64,000 bases of DNA from DASSQJ01 sp963773655 (GCA_963773655.1 CAVZBX010000005.1:496001-560000), one strand, 5' to 3'. Positions 16,866 through 25,357 are shown, counted from the first letter of the stretch. The notes: generated by a model not told the origin, from the sequence alone. Translations and numbers: made by a program.

Positions 16866-17534
16866 TCAGGCGTCCAGCCCCAGACGGGTCATCCGGCGCT
16901 GGTGGTTCTCGGTGAGGCGCGCGAACATCCGCCCGACCTCGGCCAGGTCCATGCCCCCGCCGATGAGCAGCGCCGACATCGCGTCGCGGTCGACCGCCAC
17001 CGCCTGCGCCTGGGAGAGCGCCTCACCCATGAGCCGGCGGCCCCAGAGCGCGAGGCGCCCCGCGGCGGCGGCGTCGGTGCGCAGCGCGTCACGGACGATC
17101 GAGACGACGAACTCCGACTGCCCCCGGTCGTCGAGCGCGGCGGTCATCACCTCACGCGTCTCCGGCTCGACGAAGCCGGAGACCTCCCGGTAGAAGTCCT
17201 TGCCGATGCCGTCGCCGACGTACGCCTTGACCAGCCCCTCCAGCCAGCTCTTGGGCCGGGTGCGCTCGTGGAAGGCCGCGAACGGCACGACGAACGGCTG
17301 CATCGCGGCCTCGGGGTCGATGCCGAGGGAGCGCAGGTGCTCGACGAGCAGGGTGTACTGCACGTACTCGGTGTGGGCGAGGTGGGCCATCTGCGACCTC
17401 AGCGACAGCGTGGGAGCCAGGTCGGAGTCGACCGCCATCCGCACGAACGCCGTGAGCTCGCCGTAGGCGAGGACCCCGAGCAGGTCCGTGACGGCGGCGC
17501 GGTAGTCGTCGCCGGCGAGTGCGGTCTGCTCCAT
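16866..17534 (-). CDS. Ferritin-like fold protein (Rv3210c-like)
   Basis: The 222-residue helical protein matches the actinobacterial ferritin-like family related to tRNA hydroxylase MiaE. It has Glu/His motifs at intervals consistent with a four-helix di-metal bundle, for example YGELTAF, AHTEYVQYTLLVEHL, FYREVSGF and a late ENHQRRM. Which residues bind metal cannot be proven here. It sits next to the DEAD-box helicase gene, as in mycobacteria. The start ATG at 17534 is chosen because TAGGCT lies eight bases upstream; ATG at 17570 would add 12 residues. The function is not established. Confidence 0.83.
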   Translation of the reverse strand: MEQTALAGDDYRAAVTDLLGVLAYGELTAFVRMAVDSDLAPTLSLRSQMAHLAHTEYVQYTLLVEHLRSLGIDPEAAMQPFVVPFAAFHERTRPKSWLEGLVKAYVGDGIGKDFYREVSGFVEPETREVMTAALDDRGQSEFVVSIVRDALRTDAAAAGRLALWGRRLMGEALSQAQAVAVDRDAMSALLIGGGMDLAEVGRMFARLTENHQRRMTRLGLDA

Positions 17535-17542
17535 GGCGTCGC

Positions 17543-17548
17543 AGCCTA
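17543..17548 (-). promoter_or_regulatory. Predicted -10 box of the ferritin-like gene (leaderless)
   Basis: TAGGCT on the minus strand ends eight bases before the ATG. Confidence 0.4.
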
Positions 17549-17714
17549 ACGGTACGATGGTCGAGTCCACGGTGCCCGGTCGGCACGAAACGTGTGTGAA
17601 TGCGCGGGTGGGGAGCCCCGGCGACTACGGCGCCGCCCCCGCCCCTGGAGATCCCCGATCGGCCCACAGCCCCGAGCTGGCGCCTGCGCGTGCCCGCCGA
17701 CCGGAAGAGAGCCC

Positions 17715-19238
17715 ATGACCGACGTCGTCGACGCCGACCCCGCCACCGAGCCCACCCCCGAGGCAGCCGCCGAGCAGACCTTCGCCGACTTCCCCGTCCA
17801 CCCCGACATCGTCGCCGCCCTCGCCGACGCCGGGATCGTGCACCCGTTCCCCATCCAGTCGATGACGATGCCGGTGGCCCTCGGTGGGCACGACATCATC
17901 GGCCAGGCCAAGACCGGCACCGGCAAGACCCTCGGCTTCGGCGTGCCGGTGCTCAACCGCATCGTCTCGCCGCGGGACGACGCCTTCGCGTCGCTCGCGT
18001 CGGCGGGCAAGCCCCAGGCCCTGGCCGTGGCTCCCACGCGCGAGCTCGCGGTGCAGGTGTCCGGCGACCTCGAGCGCGCCGGCAGGCGCCGCGGCATCCG
18101 GGTCCTCACCGTCTACGGCGGCCGCGCGTACGAGCCCCAGATCGAGGCGCTGCGCCGCGGCGTCGAGGTGGTCGTCGGCACCCCGGGCCGGCTCATCGAC
18201 CTCGCCAAGCAGGGCCACCTCGACCTCGGCCACGCCCGCACGGTGGTCCTCGACGAGGCCGACGAGATGCTCGACCTCGGTTTCCTCCCCGACGTCGAGC
18301 GCATCCTCGCGATGACGCCGGCCGGTCGCCAGACGATGCTCTTCTCGGCGACGATGCCGGGCGCCGTCGTCACCCTCGCGCGCCGGTACATGAACCAGCC
18401 GACGCACATCCGCGCCATGGGCGACGACCAGGAGAACGCCCACACCGTCAAGGCCGTCGAGCAGTTCGTCTTCCGCGCCCACGCGATGGACAAGGTCGAG
18501 ATGCTGGCCCGGATGCTCCAGGCCAGCGACCGCGGCCTGACGATCATCTTCAGCCGCACCAAGCGCACCGCCGCGAAGGTCGCCGACGACCTCGCCGAGC
18601 GCGGCTTCGCGGCGGCCGCGATCCACGGCGACCTCGGACAGGGCGCCCGCGAGCAGGCACTGCGGGCCTTCCGCAACGGCAAGGTCGACATCCTCGTCGC
18701 CACCGACGTCGCGGCCCGCGGCATCGACGTCGAGAACGTCACCCACGTCATCAACTACCAGTGCCCCGAGGACGAGAAGACCTACCTGCACCGCATCGGG
18801 CGCACCGCGCGGGCCGGCAACACCGGCATCGCCGTGACCTTCGTCGACTGGGACGACCTGCACCGGTGGGCGATGATCAACAAGGTCCTCGACCTCGGCA
18901 TCCCCGACCCGCAGGAGACCTACTCCTCCTCGCCGCACCTCTTCGCCGACCTCGGGATCCCGGAGGGCGCCACCGGACGGCTGCCCCGGTCGCAGCGGAC
19001 CCGCGCCGGCCTCGAGGCCGAGCAGGTCGAGGACCTCGGCGAGACCGGCCGCTCCGGTGGCCAGCGCCCACGCGGCGGAGACGGCCGCGGCCGGGGCGAC
19101 CGGCCCACCGGTCGAGGCCGCGGCGAGGGCGGCGACCGCGGCGACCGCGGCGACCGCGGCGAGGGTGGCGGCAGGCGCAGCCGCAACCGCCGCCGCACCC
19201 GCGGTGGCCGCCCGGCCGGCGACACCTCCCAGGGCTGA
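17715..19238 (+). CDS. rhlE: DEAD-box ATP-dependent RNA helicase (RhlE-like)
   Basis: The 507-residue protein has a Q motif (about 22-48), motif I AKTGTGKT (65-72), PTRELA, TPGR, the DEAD box (180-183), SAT, and motif VI HRIGRTARAG. The C-terminal 80 residues are a Gly/Arg/Asp-rich basic tail typical of RNA-binding extensions. The protein unwinds RNA duplexes in ribosome assembly and mRNA decay. It is divergent from the ferritin-like gene across 180 bases, so it probably has a long 5' leader. The ATG has a GGAAGAGAG site. Position and size match Rv3211. Confidence 0.92.
   Translation: MTDVVDADPATEPTPEAAAEQTFADFPVHPDIVAALADAGIVHPFPIQSMTMPVALGGHDIIGQAKTGTGKTLGFGVPVLNRIVSPRDDAFASLASAGKPQALAVAPTRELAVQVSGDLERAGRRRGIRVLTVYGGRAYEPQIEALRRGVEVVVGTPGRLIDLAKQGHLDLGHARTVVLDEADEMLDLGFLPDVERILAMTPAGRQTMLFSATMPGAVVTLARRYMNQPTHIRAMGDDQENAHTVKAVEQFVFRAHAMDKVEMLARMLQASDRGLTIIFSRTKRTAAKVADDLAERGFAAAAIHGDLGQGAREQALRAFRNGKVDILVATDVAARGIDVENVTHVINYQCPEDEKTYLHRIGRTARAGNTGIAVTFVDWDDLHRWAMINKVLDLGIPDPQETYSSSPHLFADLGIPEGATGRLPRSQRTRAGLEAEQVEDLGETGRSGGQRPRGGDGRGRGDRPTGRGRGEGGDRGDRGDRGEGGGRRSRNRRRTRGGRPAGDTSQG
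19131..19157 (+). repeat. Three tandem 9-bp repeats in the helicase tail
   Basis: GGCGACCGC is repeated three times without mismatch and encodes GDR-GDR-GDR in the RNA-binding tail. Copy number could vary by slippage. Confidence 0.8.
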
Positions 19239-19250
19239 CCGACCCCACTC

Positions 19251-19289
19251 GCCCTCGACGCCCTCGGGTCACCCCGAGGCGGCGAGGGC
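19251..19289. terminator. Hairpin between convergent rhlE and parA genes
   Basis: Two stacked 7-bp stems (19251-19257 with 19283-19289, and 19262-19268 with 19273-19279) form a bulged hairpin filling the gap between the two stop codons. Confidence 0.6.
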
Positions 19290-20063
19290 TCAGAGCTGCT
19301 CGAGCAGGGTGGCCGCCACCTCGCGGTAGGCCTTCGCCCCCTTCGACGATCGGGCCGTGGCGAGGATGGAGCGCCCGACCGCGGGCGCCTCGGCGAAGCG
19401 GACGGTCTTGGGGATGGGCGGCGAGAGCACCGGCAGGTCGTAGCGCCCGCCCACGTCCTCGAGCACCTCGCGCGAGTGGGTGCTGCGACCGTCGTACAGG
19501 GTGGGGAGGATCCCGAGGACCTTGAGCTTCTTGTTGAGGATGCGGCGCACGTCGCGCACGGTGTCGAGCAGCTGGCCGACCCCTCGGTGGCCCAGCATCT
19601 CCGCGGGCATCGGGATGATGACGCCCTGCGCCGCGGTGAGGGCGTTGAGGGTCAGCACGCCGAGGCTGGGCGAGCAGTCGAGCAGGATGACGTCGTAGTC
19701 GCGGCGCACGCCCTCCAGGGCTCCCTTGAGCACGTACTCGCGGGCGGGACGGGCGAGGAGCACCGCCTCGGCCCCGGCGAGGTCGATGGTGCTGGGCACG
19801 AGGTCGACGCCGTCGTCGCACGCGACCACGACCTCGGCGAGGTCCCCACCGCCGACGAGCACCTCGTGGACCGACGCCTCGACGGTGTCCGGGTCGACAC
19901 CCAGGCTGAAGGTCAGGCACGCCTGGGGGTCGAGGTCGACGAGCAGCACCCGGCGCCCGGCCTCCGCGAACGCGGCGCCGAGCGAGGCGACCGAGGTGGT
20001 CTTGGCGACGCCGCCCTTCTGGTTGGCGAGGGCGATGATCGTTGCCTTGCGCTTCGGCGCCAT
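19290..20063 (-). CDS. ParA/Soj-family ATPase (orphan)
   Basis: The 257-residue protein has the deviant Walker A motif KGGVAKTT (16-23, with Ala where most ParA proteins have Gly), DLDPQACLT (switch I region) and LLDCSPSLG (Walker B). No parB gene or parS-like repeat is nearby, and the place corresponds to Rv3213c, an orphan ParA homologue. It is unlikely to be the main chromosome-segregation ATPase and may position another cargo. GAAAGG precedes the ATG, and GACAAT about 38 bases upstream is a candidate -10. Confidence 0.87.
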   Translation of the reverse strand: MAPKRKATIIALANQKGGVAKTTSVASLGAAFAEAGRRVLLVDLDPQACLTFSLGVDPDTVEASVHEVLVGGGDLAEVVVACDDGVDLVPSTIDLAGAEAVLLARPAREYVLKGALEGVRRDYDVILLDCSPSLGVLTLNALTAAQGVIIPMPAEMLGHRGVGQLLDTVRDVRRILNKKLKVLGILPTLYDGRSTHSREVLEDVGGRYDLPVLSPPIPKTVRFAEAPAVGRSILATARSSKGAKAYREVAATLLEQL

Positions 20064-20109
20064 CGAGCGGGCCTTTCGGAGGGAGCACCGGGACGGAGCC
20101 GATTGTCCC

Positions 20110-21018
20110 TCACCGGGCCACGAGCGAGTCGCCCCGGGTGAGGACGAAGCGCCGGAAGGCCTCCGCTGAGGGCAGCAGCCGTCGGTCCTCGACCCAGGCC
20201 ACCCCCACCTCGCGCCGCGCCCCCTCGTCGGAGAGCGCGACGAGCCGGGTCCGCGCGAAGGTCGTCGGGACCCGCAGGCCCTGCGCCGGGACCACCGAGA
20301 CCCCCAGCCCGGCGGCGACGAAACCGCGCACCGTCGGCAGGTCGTCGACCTCGTAGGCGAGCCGTGGCTCGAACCCGGCGTCCCGGCACAGCGCCACCAC
20401 CTGCTCGCGCATCCGCGACGGCGCGCTCCGCAGCACGAACGGCTCCCCGGCCACCTCCGCCAGGGCCACCTCGCCCCGGCCGGCGAGCGGGTGGCCGCGC
20501 GGCACGGCCAGCACCAGGGGCTCGAGCAGCACCCGCCGCCACGCGATCCCCGGCTCGTTGACCCGGTGCGCGGTGAGCTCGAGGTCGGCCACCCGGGAGC
20601 TGAGCACGCGTGACGGGCGCCCCTCCTCCCCCACCGGCGTGCGGGACAGCACGACCCGCACCGCCGGGTGCTGCCGCCGGTAGTCGCCCACCAGCGTCGG
20701 CACCAGCCAGGACCCCAGGCTGAGCGGGAAGGCGAGGCCGACGACGCCCGCCCCGGGGTCGAGCAGGGCGTCGACCGCGGCGAGCCCGTCGTCGAGGTCG
20801 TTGACCAGGGAGTCGACGTGCCGCTTGAAGGCGGTGCCGGCGTGTGTCATCCGGAGCACCCGCCCCGAGCGACGCAGCAGCGGTGTCCCCACCTCGTGCT
20901 CGAGCCGGGCCAGGGCCCGCGACACCCCGGGCTGGCTGACACCGAAGATCTCCGCCACCTCGGTGACGGTGTAGCCGTCGGCGACGAGCTGGAACCAGCG
21001 CAACGCGTCCGTGTCCAT
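20110..21018 (-). CDS. LysR-family transcriptional regulator
   Basis: The 302-residue protein has an N-terminal winged helix-turn-helix (about residues 2-60, with TVTEVAEIFGVSQPGVSRALARLE) and a periplasmic-binding-like effector domain beginning near residue 90. LysR proteins usually control a divergent neighbour. Here that is the 86-aa gene 75 bases away, with repeated GATGC elements in between. The ATG at 21018 is preferred because TAGCGT lies exactly six bases upstream; the GTG just before it would add one residue. The inducer is unknown. Confidence 0.9.
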   Translation of the reverse strand: MDTDALRWFQLVADGYTVTEVAEIFGVSQPGVSRALARLEHEVGTPLLRRSGRVLRMTHAGTAFKRHVDSLVNDLDDGLAAVDALLDPGAGVVGLAFPLSLGSWLVPTLVGDYRRQHPAVRVVLSRTPVGEEGRPSRVLSSRVADLELTAHRVNEPGIAWRRVLLEPLVLAVPRGHPLAGRGEVALAEVAGEPFVLRSAPSRMREQVVALCRDAGFEPRLAYEVDDLPTVRGFVAAGLGVSVVPAQGLRVPTTFARTRLVALSDEGARREVGVAWVEDRRLLPSAEAFRRFVLTRGDSLVAR

Positions 21019-21024
21019 CACATG

Positions 21025-21030
21025 ACGCTA
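21025..21030 (-). promoter_or_regulatory. Predicted -10 box of the lysR gene (leaderless)
   Basis: TAGCGT on the minus strand ends six bases before the ATG. The neighbouring 21035-21070 segment has three GATGC/GCATG units spaced about 10-12 bases, a possible regulator site. Confidence 0.45.
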
Positions 21031-21093
21031 GCGCATGTTTCAGATGCTTCCGATGCATTGGACGCATGCGGCGCACCGACGGACAATCGGACC

Positions 21094-21354
21094 ATGACGA
21101 GCACCCTGTGGACCACCGTCCGGGACGAGCTGCGCGAGCGCCGCGAGGCCAGGGCCCACGAGCACGCGCTGCGCCGCGAGCTGTCCGGCTACACCGCGCC
21201 CGCGGAGATCGAGGACCTCCTCGCCACCCTGGAGCACCAGGACGACGAGGGCGTGGCCGCGCACGACGCGCCGCTGATCCGGACCATCCTCCTCGACAAC
21301 CTGGCCGCGCACCACGCGCGGACCGCCCCGCACGCGACGGTGGCCGGGCTCTGA
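21094..21354 (+). CDS. Hypothetical protein, 86 aa
   Basis: The product is hydrophilic and helical. A charged N-terminus (TVRDELRERREARAHEHALRR) is followed by an acidic segment with EIEDLLATLEHQDDEG and a His/Ala-rich tail. No Cys, signal or membrane segment is present and I know no named family. GACAAT six bases before the ATG could be a leaderless -10. It is divergent from the lysR gene and probably its target. It is followed within five bases by the end of the convergent VOC gene. Confidence 0.68.
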   Translation: MTSTLWTTVRDELRERREARAHEHALRRELSGYTAPAEIEDLLATLEHQDDEGVAAHDAPLIRTILLDNLAAHHARTAPHATVAGL

Positions 21355-21358
21355 CCCG

Positions 21359-21787
21359 CTAGCCCGTGACGTCGGGCAGGACCACCCTCCCGACCGGGCC
21401 GGGGTTCCACGCGACCTCCCAGCGGAAGCCGTCGGGGTCGGCGAAGTAGCCGGTGTAGCCACCCCAGTCCCGCTCCACCGGCTCGCCCACGAGGGCGCCG
21501 GCGGCGCGCGCGAGCGCGAGCACGGCGTCGACCTCCTCGCGGGTGCGCACGTTGTGGGCGAGGGTGACGGGGACGACGCCGGGACCGGCGACGGCGGGCT
21601 CCCCCACCTCCTCCTGGAACGCCGCCCGGGCCCAGAGCGAGAGCACCAGCTGCGGCCCGGCCTCGAACATCACCACCTCACCGGGCGCCTCGAGCACCGG
21701 CCTCCACCCCAGGCCGTCGACGTAGAACCGCCTGGAGGCCCCGAGGTCGGCGACGGCGAGCGTGACGAACGAGATGCGCTGCTCCAT
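21359..21787 (-). CDS. VOC-family (glyoxalase/bleomycin-resistance fold) protein
   Basis: The 142-residue protein has the paired beta-alpha-beta-beta-beta modules of the VOC superfamily. The first module contains FVTLAVADLGASRRFYVDGLGWRP, the typical start of these proteins, and the second ends with GYTGYFADPDGFRWEVAWNP. Likely metal ligands are a C-terminal Glu and internal residues, but the set is incomplete, so substrate and metal cannot be named. It is a single-gene unit between convergent and co-directional neighbours. Confidence 0.86.
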   Translation of the reverse strand: MEQRISFVTLAVADLGASRRFYVDGLGWRPVLEAPGEVVMFEAGPQLVLSLWARAAFQEEVGEPAVAGPGVVPVTLAHNVRTREEVDAVLALARAAGALVGEPVERDWGGYTGYFADPDGFRWEVAWNPGPVGRVVLPDVTG

Positions 21788-21832
21788 GGACGGATGCTGC
21801 CACCGCCCGCCGACGGTGGCGCGGTCTGCGGC

Positions 21833-22732
21833 TCAGTCGTCCTCGAGCGCGGCCCAGTCGGACTTCTCCGGGCCGGCCGCCTGCCCCTCCGGGCAGTGCG
21901 CCCGCAGGTCGCACCAGCCGCACAGGGGCCCGGTGACGGCGGGGAACATCGCCGACCCGGCACCCCGGTGCGCGTGGTCGGCGTCGGCACGGCGGGCGTC
22001 GCGCATGATCGACCGGGCGTGCTCGACCTTGCGCGCCAGCGACTCCCTGGTGTGCTCGTGGGCGGCCACCGTGCCGCTCGGCAGGTGGTGCAGCTCGACC
22101 CGCAGCGCCGGCCGACGAAACATCTTCCACACCGCCGCCGCGTACAGCGCCAACGGCAGCGAGGTGCGCGCGTCGTCGTCGGTGGGGGCCTGCCGCGAGG
22201 TCTTGTAGTCGACGACGACGAGCTCGCCGTCGCGGTCGTCGAGCCGGTCGATGCGGCCCTGCACCCGCAGGTCGTCGCTGACGAAGGCGACGGTGCGCTC
22301 GATGCCGACCGGGCGCCGGGCCAGCCCTCCGGACCCGAGGTACGCCGTGACCGCCTCGCGCATCCGCCGGCGCCAGCGCCGCGACTGCTCGGCGTCGCGG
22401 AAGCCCACGTCGATCCACGCGTCGTCGACCAGGCGCCCCCCGGCCGCCGGCGTGGGCACGGGCAGGTCCCAGACGTCGCGCAGGGCGTTGTGGACGGCGA
22501 TGCCGAGCGAGGTGTGCGCCCGCTGCCGGCGCCGTTCGGGGGCGGGCCGGTCGAGGTACTGCATCCGGTAGCGGCGCGGGCAGTCGAGGAAGGCGAGCAG
22601 CTTGCTCGGGCTGCCGGCCCACAGCGGCTCCGGCATGCCCGGCAGGGTCGACTGCGCCGACGTGGGCGACGGCGCGACGGCCGGCTCCGCCGCCTCGGCC
22701 GGTGCCGTGCCCTCCCCCGTCACGGTGTCCAT
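21833..22732 (-). CDS. RecB-family PD-(D/E)XK exonuclease with Fe-S cysteines
   Basis: The 299-residue protein has the Cas4/AddB-type nuclease layout: C51 in FLDCPRRYR, a GIAVHNAL helix, GRIDRLDD with VVDYKTS (active-site D and K), and a C-terminal LCGWCDLRAHC triple-cysteine cluster. Together the four cysteines fit a [4Fe-4S] nuclease. It resembles the stand-alone RecB-like nuclease common in actinobacteria. The first 40 residues are Ala/Pro-rich and disordered. The ATG has TAGCGT six bases upstream. There is no CRISPR array nearby, so a Cas4 role is unlikely. Confidence 0.88.
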   Translation of the reverse strand: MDTVTGEGTAPAEAAEPAVAPSPTSAQSTLPGMPEPLWAGSPSKLLAFLDCPRRYRMQYLDRPAPERRRQRAHTSLGIAVHNALRDVWDLPVPTPAAGGRLVDDAWIDVGFRDAEQSRRWRRRMREAVTAYLGSGGLARRPVGIERTVAFVSDDLRVQGRIDRLDDRDGELVVVDYKTSRQAPTDDDARTSLPLALYAAAVWKMFRRPALRVELHHLPSGTVAAHEHTRESLARKVEHARSIMRDARRADADHAHRGAGSAMFPAVTGPLCGWCDLRAHCPEGQAAGPEKSDWAALEDD

Positions 22733-22738
22733 GCCCCG

Positions 22739-22744
22739 ACGCTA
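22739..22744 (-). promoter_or_regulatory. Predicted -10 box of the RecB-like nuclease gene (leaderless)
   Basis: TAGCGT on the minus strand ends six bases before the ATG. Confidence 0.5.
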
Positions 22745-22809
22745 GCGGCTGCCTCCGACGGTCCGCGCCACCGTCCCCAGGGCGCGCCGCGGGGTGAGAC
22801 ACTGCCCGG

Positions 22810-24195
22810 ATGGCGGTCAGCGCGTTCGACCTGTTCTCGGTGGGCATCGGCCCGTCGAGCTCGCACACCGTGGGCCCGATGCGGGCAGCGCACCTCTTCG
22901 CGGTGGGGCTGCAGCAGGACGGGCTGCTCGAGAAGGTCGGGAGGGTGCGTGCCGAGCTGTTCGGGTCGCTCGGGGCCACCGGCCACGGCCACGGCTCGGT
23001 GAAGGCGGTCGTCCTCGGCCTCGAGGGCGAGGCCCCCGAGACCACCGATCCCCGCGCGGCGGAAGGGCGGGTGGACCGGCTGCGCGAGGAGCGCCGGCTG
23101 CACCTGGCATCCAGCCACGAGATCGTGTGCGACCCCGACACCGACATCGTGCTCAACCGCCGGAAGTCGCTCCCGTTCCACAGCAACGGGATGCGGTTCA
23201 CGGCCTGGGCCTCGGCCGAGCCGGACGACGACGAGGAGCCGCTGCGCACCCGCGACTACTACTCCGTGGGCGGTGGCTTCGTCCTCGACCAGGACGAGGT
23301 GGGCGAGGACGTCATCGTGCCCGACCACACCCCGGTGGCGTACCCGTTCACGACCGGTGAGGAGCTCCTGGCCCGCTGCGAGGAGTCCGGACTGCCGATC
23401 AGCGGGGTGATGCTCGCCAACGAGCGGTCGTGGCGCACCGAGGCCGAGGTCCGTGAGGAGCTGCTCCACCTCTGGTCGGTGATGCAGGAGTGCGTCGACA
23501 ACGGCTGCCACACCGACGGCGTCCTACCGGGCGGCCTCAAGGTGCAGCGCCGCGCGCCGCGCCTGGTGCGGCAGCTCCGCTCCGAGCACGCCGGCGACCC
23601 GCTCGCCGCGATGGACTGGGTCACCCTGTACGCCCTCGCCGTCAACGAGGAGAACGCCTCGGGAGGGCGGATCGTCACCGCCCCCACCAACGGGGCGGCC
23701 GGCATCATCCCGGCGGTCCTGCACTACTACACCAGGTTCGTCCCGGGAGCCGACGACGACGGCGTCGTGCGCTTCCTCCTCACCGCGGCCGCCATCGGCA
23801 CGCTGTACAAGGAGAACGCCTCCATCTCCGGCGCCGAGGTGGGGTGCCAGGGCGAGGTGGGCTCGGCCTGCTCGATGGCGGCCGGCGCCCTCGCCGAGGT
23901 GCTCGGCGGCACCCCGAAGCAGGTCGAGAACGCCGCCGAGATCGGCATCGAGCACAACCTCGGCCTCACCTGCGACCCCGTCGGCGGGCTCGTGCAGATC
24001 CCGTGCATCGAGCGCAACGCGGTGGCCTCGGTCAAGGCGATCACCGCGGCCCGGATCGCCCTGCGGGGCGACGGCCGCAACGTGGTCAGCCTCGACAAGG
24101 CGATCCGCACCATGCGGGACACCGGGCGTGACATGAAGGTCAAGTACAAGGAGACCGCGCGCGGCGGGCTGGCCGTCAACGTCATCGAGTGCTGA
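22810..24195 (+). CDS. sdaA: L-serine ammonia-lyase (iron-sulfur, single chain)
   Basis: The 461-residue protein joins the beta domain (SVGIGPSSSHTVGPMRAA near the start) to the catalytic alpha domain (VNEENASGGRIVTAPTNGAAG, then GCQGEVGSACSMAAG, NLGLTCDPVGG and a C-terminal NVIEC). The cysteines in these segments bind the [4Fe-4S] cluster, and the terminal Cys is known in the family to reach into the active site. The enzyme converts L-serine to pyruvate and ammonia. It is monocistronic, and the last 14 bases overlap the end of the convergent MFS gene. Confidence 0.95.
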   Translation: MAVSAFDLFSVGIGPSSSHTVGPMRAAHLFAVGLQQDGLLEKVGRVRAELFGSLGATGHGHGSVKAVVLGLEGEAPETTDPRAAEGRVDRLREERRLHLASSHEIVCDPDTDIVLNRRKSLPFHSNGMRFTAWASAEPDDDEEPLRTRDYYSVGGGFVLDQDEVGEDVIVPDHTPVAYPFTTGEELLARCEESGLPISGVMLANERSWRTEAEVREELLHLWSVMQECVDNGCHTDGVLPGGLKVQRRAPRLVRQLRSEHAGDPLAAMDWVTLYALAVNEENASGGRIVTAPTNGAAGIIPAVLHYYTRFVPGADDDGVVRFLLTAAAIGTLYKENASISGAEVGCQGEVGSACSMAAGALAEVLGGTPKQVENAAEIGIEHNLGLTCDPVGGLVQIPCIERNAVASVKAITAARIALRGDGRNVVSLDKAIRTMRDTGRDMKVKYKETARGGLAVNVIEC

Positions 24196-25336
24196 CCGCC
24201 CGGAGCAGCGCGGCCGGCGGCCGTGCGTGGCCCAGGGCGAGCGCGGCGGCGACGGCCGCGCCCGTGAGCCACAGCACCCGCTCCCCCTGGGCCAGCAGCG
24301 CCCCGCCGACGAGCGGGGCGAGCACCGTCGCGACCCCCCACGACAGTCCCTGCACCGTCATCACCGCCGCCTCGGCCCCCGGTGGGGCGAACCCGGCGGC
24401 GACCGCCTGCTGCGTCCCGACCACGAGCGACCCCGCGGCCCCCTCCAGCACCGCCCCGGCGACGAGCGCCACGGTGCCGCCCCCGGCCCAGGCGGCCAGC
24501 GCGGCGGCAAGCAGCGCGAAGCCCGTGGCCAGCACGACGCGGGGCGGCAGGTGCGCCTCGTGCCGGGCCAGCAGCCGGTGCGTGGTCAACGCGGCGGCAG
24601 CGGCGACCGCCAGCAGCCAGGCCGTCGTCGACGGCGGCCGTCCGGACCGCTCCACGGCCACCGGCAGGAGGAGGACGACGACCATGACCACGGTGGCGGA
24701 CACCGTGCACAGGCCGGTCCAGGCGAGCAGCCGCGGGCCGAGCGCGGCCCGCCAGGACCGCCTCCCCCGCACCACCGGCAGCGACGGGAGCAGGAGGGCC
24801 ACGAGCGCGGCCGCCAGCAGGCTGGTCGCGGCGTCGAGGGCGAACAGGGCGCCGACGCCCCACCGCGTCACCAGGGCCGCCAGCACGCCCGCCACCACCC
24901 CCGCCACCGACACCGCGGCCCACAGCAACGAGAACCGGGAAGCCCGCCGCGAGGGCCGGACCCCGGCCACGACGGCGGTCTGGGTCGCCGGCTCGACCAC
25001 CTCGTAGGCCAGCCCGAGCAGGACGACGCCGAGCACCACGACGGGCAGGGTCGGCCCCACGGCCACGACGGCCTGGGCGGCCCCGGCGGCCGCGAGCCCA
25101 CCGACCAGCGCCGCCCGCGGGCCCCAGCGCGTGGTCACCACCCCGCCGAGCACGCGGGAGGGGATGGTGCACGCCCCGAACACCGCGAGCACGGTGGCGG
25201 TCGTCGCGAGCGGCACCCCGAGGTCGCGGGTGAGCCGGACCCCGAGGAACCCCATGCCGGCCCCGCCCAGCCGGTTGACGACCCGTGCCGCCACGAGGAC
25301 GGTCATGACTGACGTAGGCTGAGTGAGCAGTGACAT
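24182..25336 (-). CDS. Major facilitator superfamily transporter
   Basis: The 384-residue protein has about eleven to twelve hydrophobic segments, Gly/Ala-rich and separated by short basic loops. The first loop has the MFS motif-A-like SRVLGGVVTTRWGPRAALVGG. No substrate-defining motif is visible, so a drug-efflux assignment would be a guess. TAGGGT lies seven bases before the ATG at 25336, supporting this start; ATG at 25306 would shorten the N-terminus by ten residues. It is divergent from the CGNR regulator, which may control it. Confidence 0.85.
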   Translation of the reverse strand: MSLLTQPTSVMTVLVAARVVNRLGGAGMGFLGVRLTRDLGVPLATTATVLAVFGACTIPSRVLGGVVTTRWGPRAALVGGLAAAGAAQAVVAVGPTLPVVVLGVVLLGLAYEVVEPATQTAVVAGVRPSRRASRFSLLWAAVSVAGVVAGVLAALVTRWGVGALFALDAATSLLAAALVALLLPSLPVVRGRRSWRAALGPRLLAWTGLCTVSATVVMVVVLLLPVAVERSGRPPSTTAWLLAVAAAAALTTHRLLARHEAHLPPRVVLATGFALLAAALAAWAGGGTVALVAGAVLEGAAGSLVVGTQQAVAAGFAPPGAEAAVMTVQGLSWGVATVLAPLVGGALLAQGERVLWLTGAAVAAALALGHARPPAALLRAVSTR

Positions 25337-25343
25337 GCCCTCG

Positions 25344-25357
25344 ACCCTAGGTAACTT
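25344..25357. promoter_or_regulatory. Back-to-back divergent leaderless promoters
   Basis: TAGGGT (25344-25349, minus strand, for the MFS gene) and TAACTT (25352-25357, plus strand, for the CGNR gene) are separated by two bases. Each -35 region must then lie inside the opposite gene's first codons. Confidence 0.5.

Noticed and set aside
19131..19157. Short tandem repeats considered as a possible CRISPR or attachment site.
   Set aside because: They are 9-bp in-frame coding repeats without spacers, encoding GDR units in the helicase tail.
17715..19525. Alternative long plus-strand frame overlapping the DEAD-box helicase.
   Set aside because: It is almost entirely Arg, Pro and Gly and carries no motifs. 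The helicase frame holds all family motifs.
21833..22732. Cas4-like nuclease considered as a trace of a CRISPR system.
   Set aside because: No repeat-spacer array or other cas gene is present. Stand-alone RecB-like nucleases of this type are common in actinobacteria.
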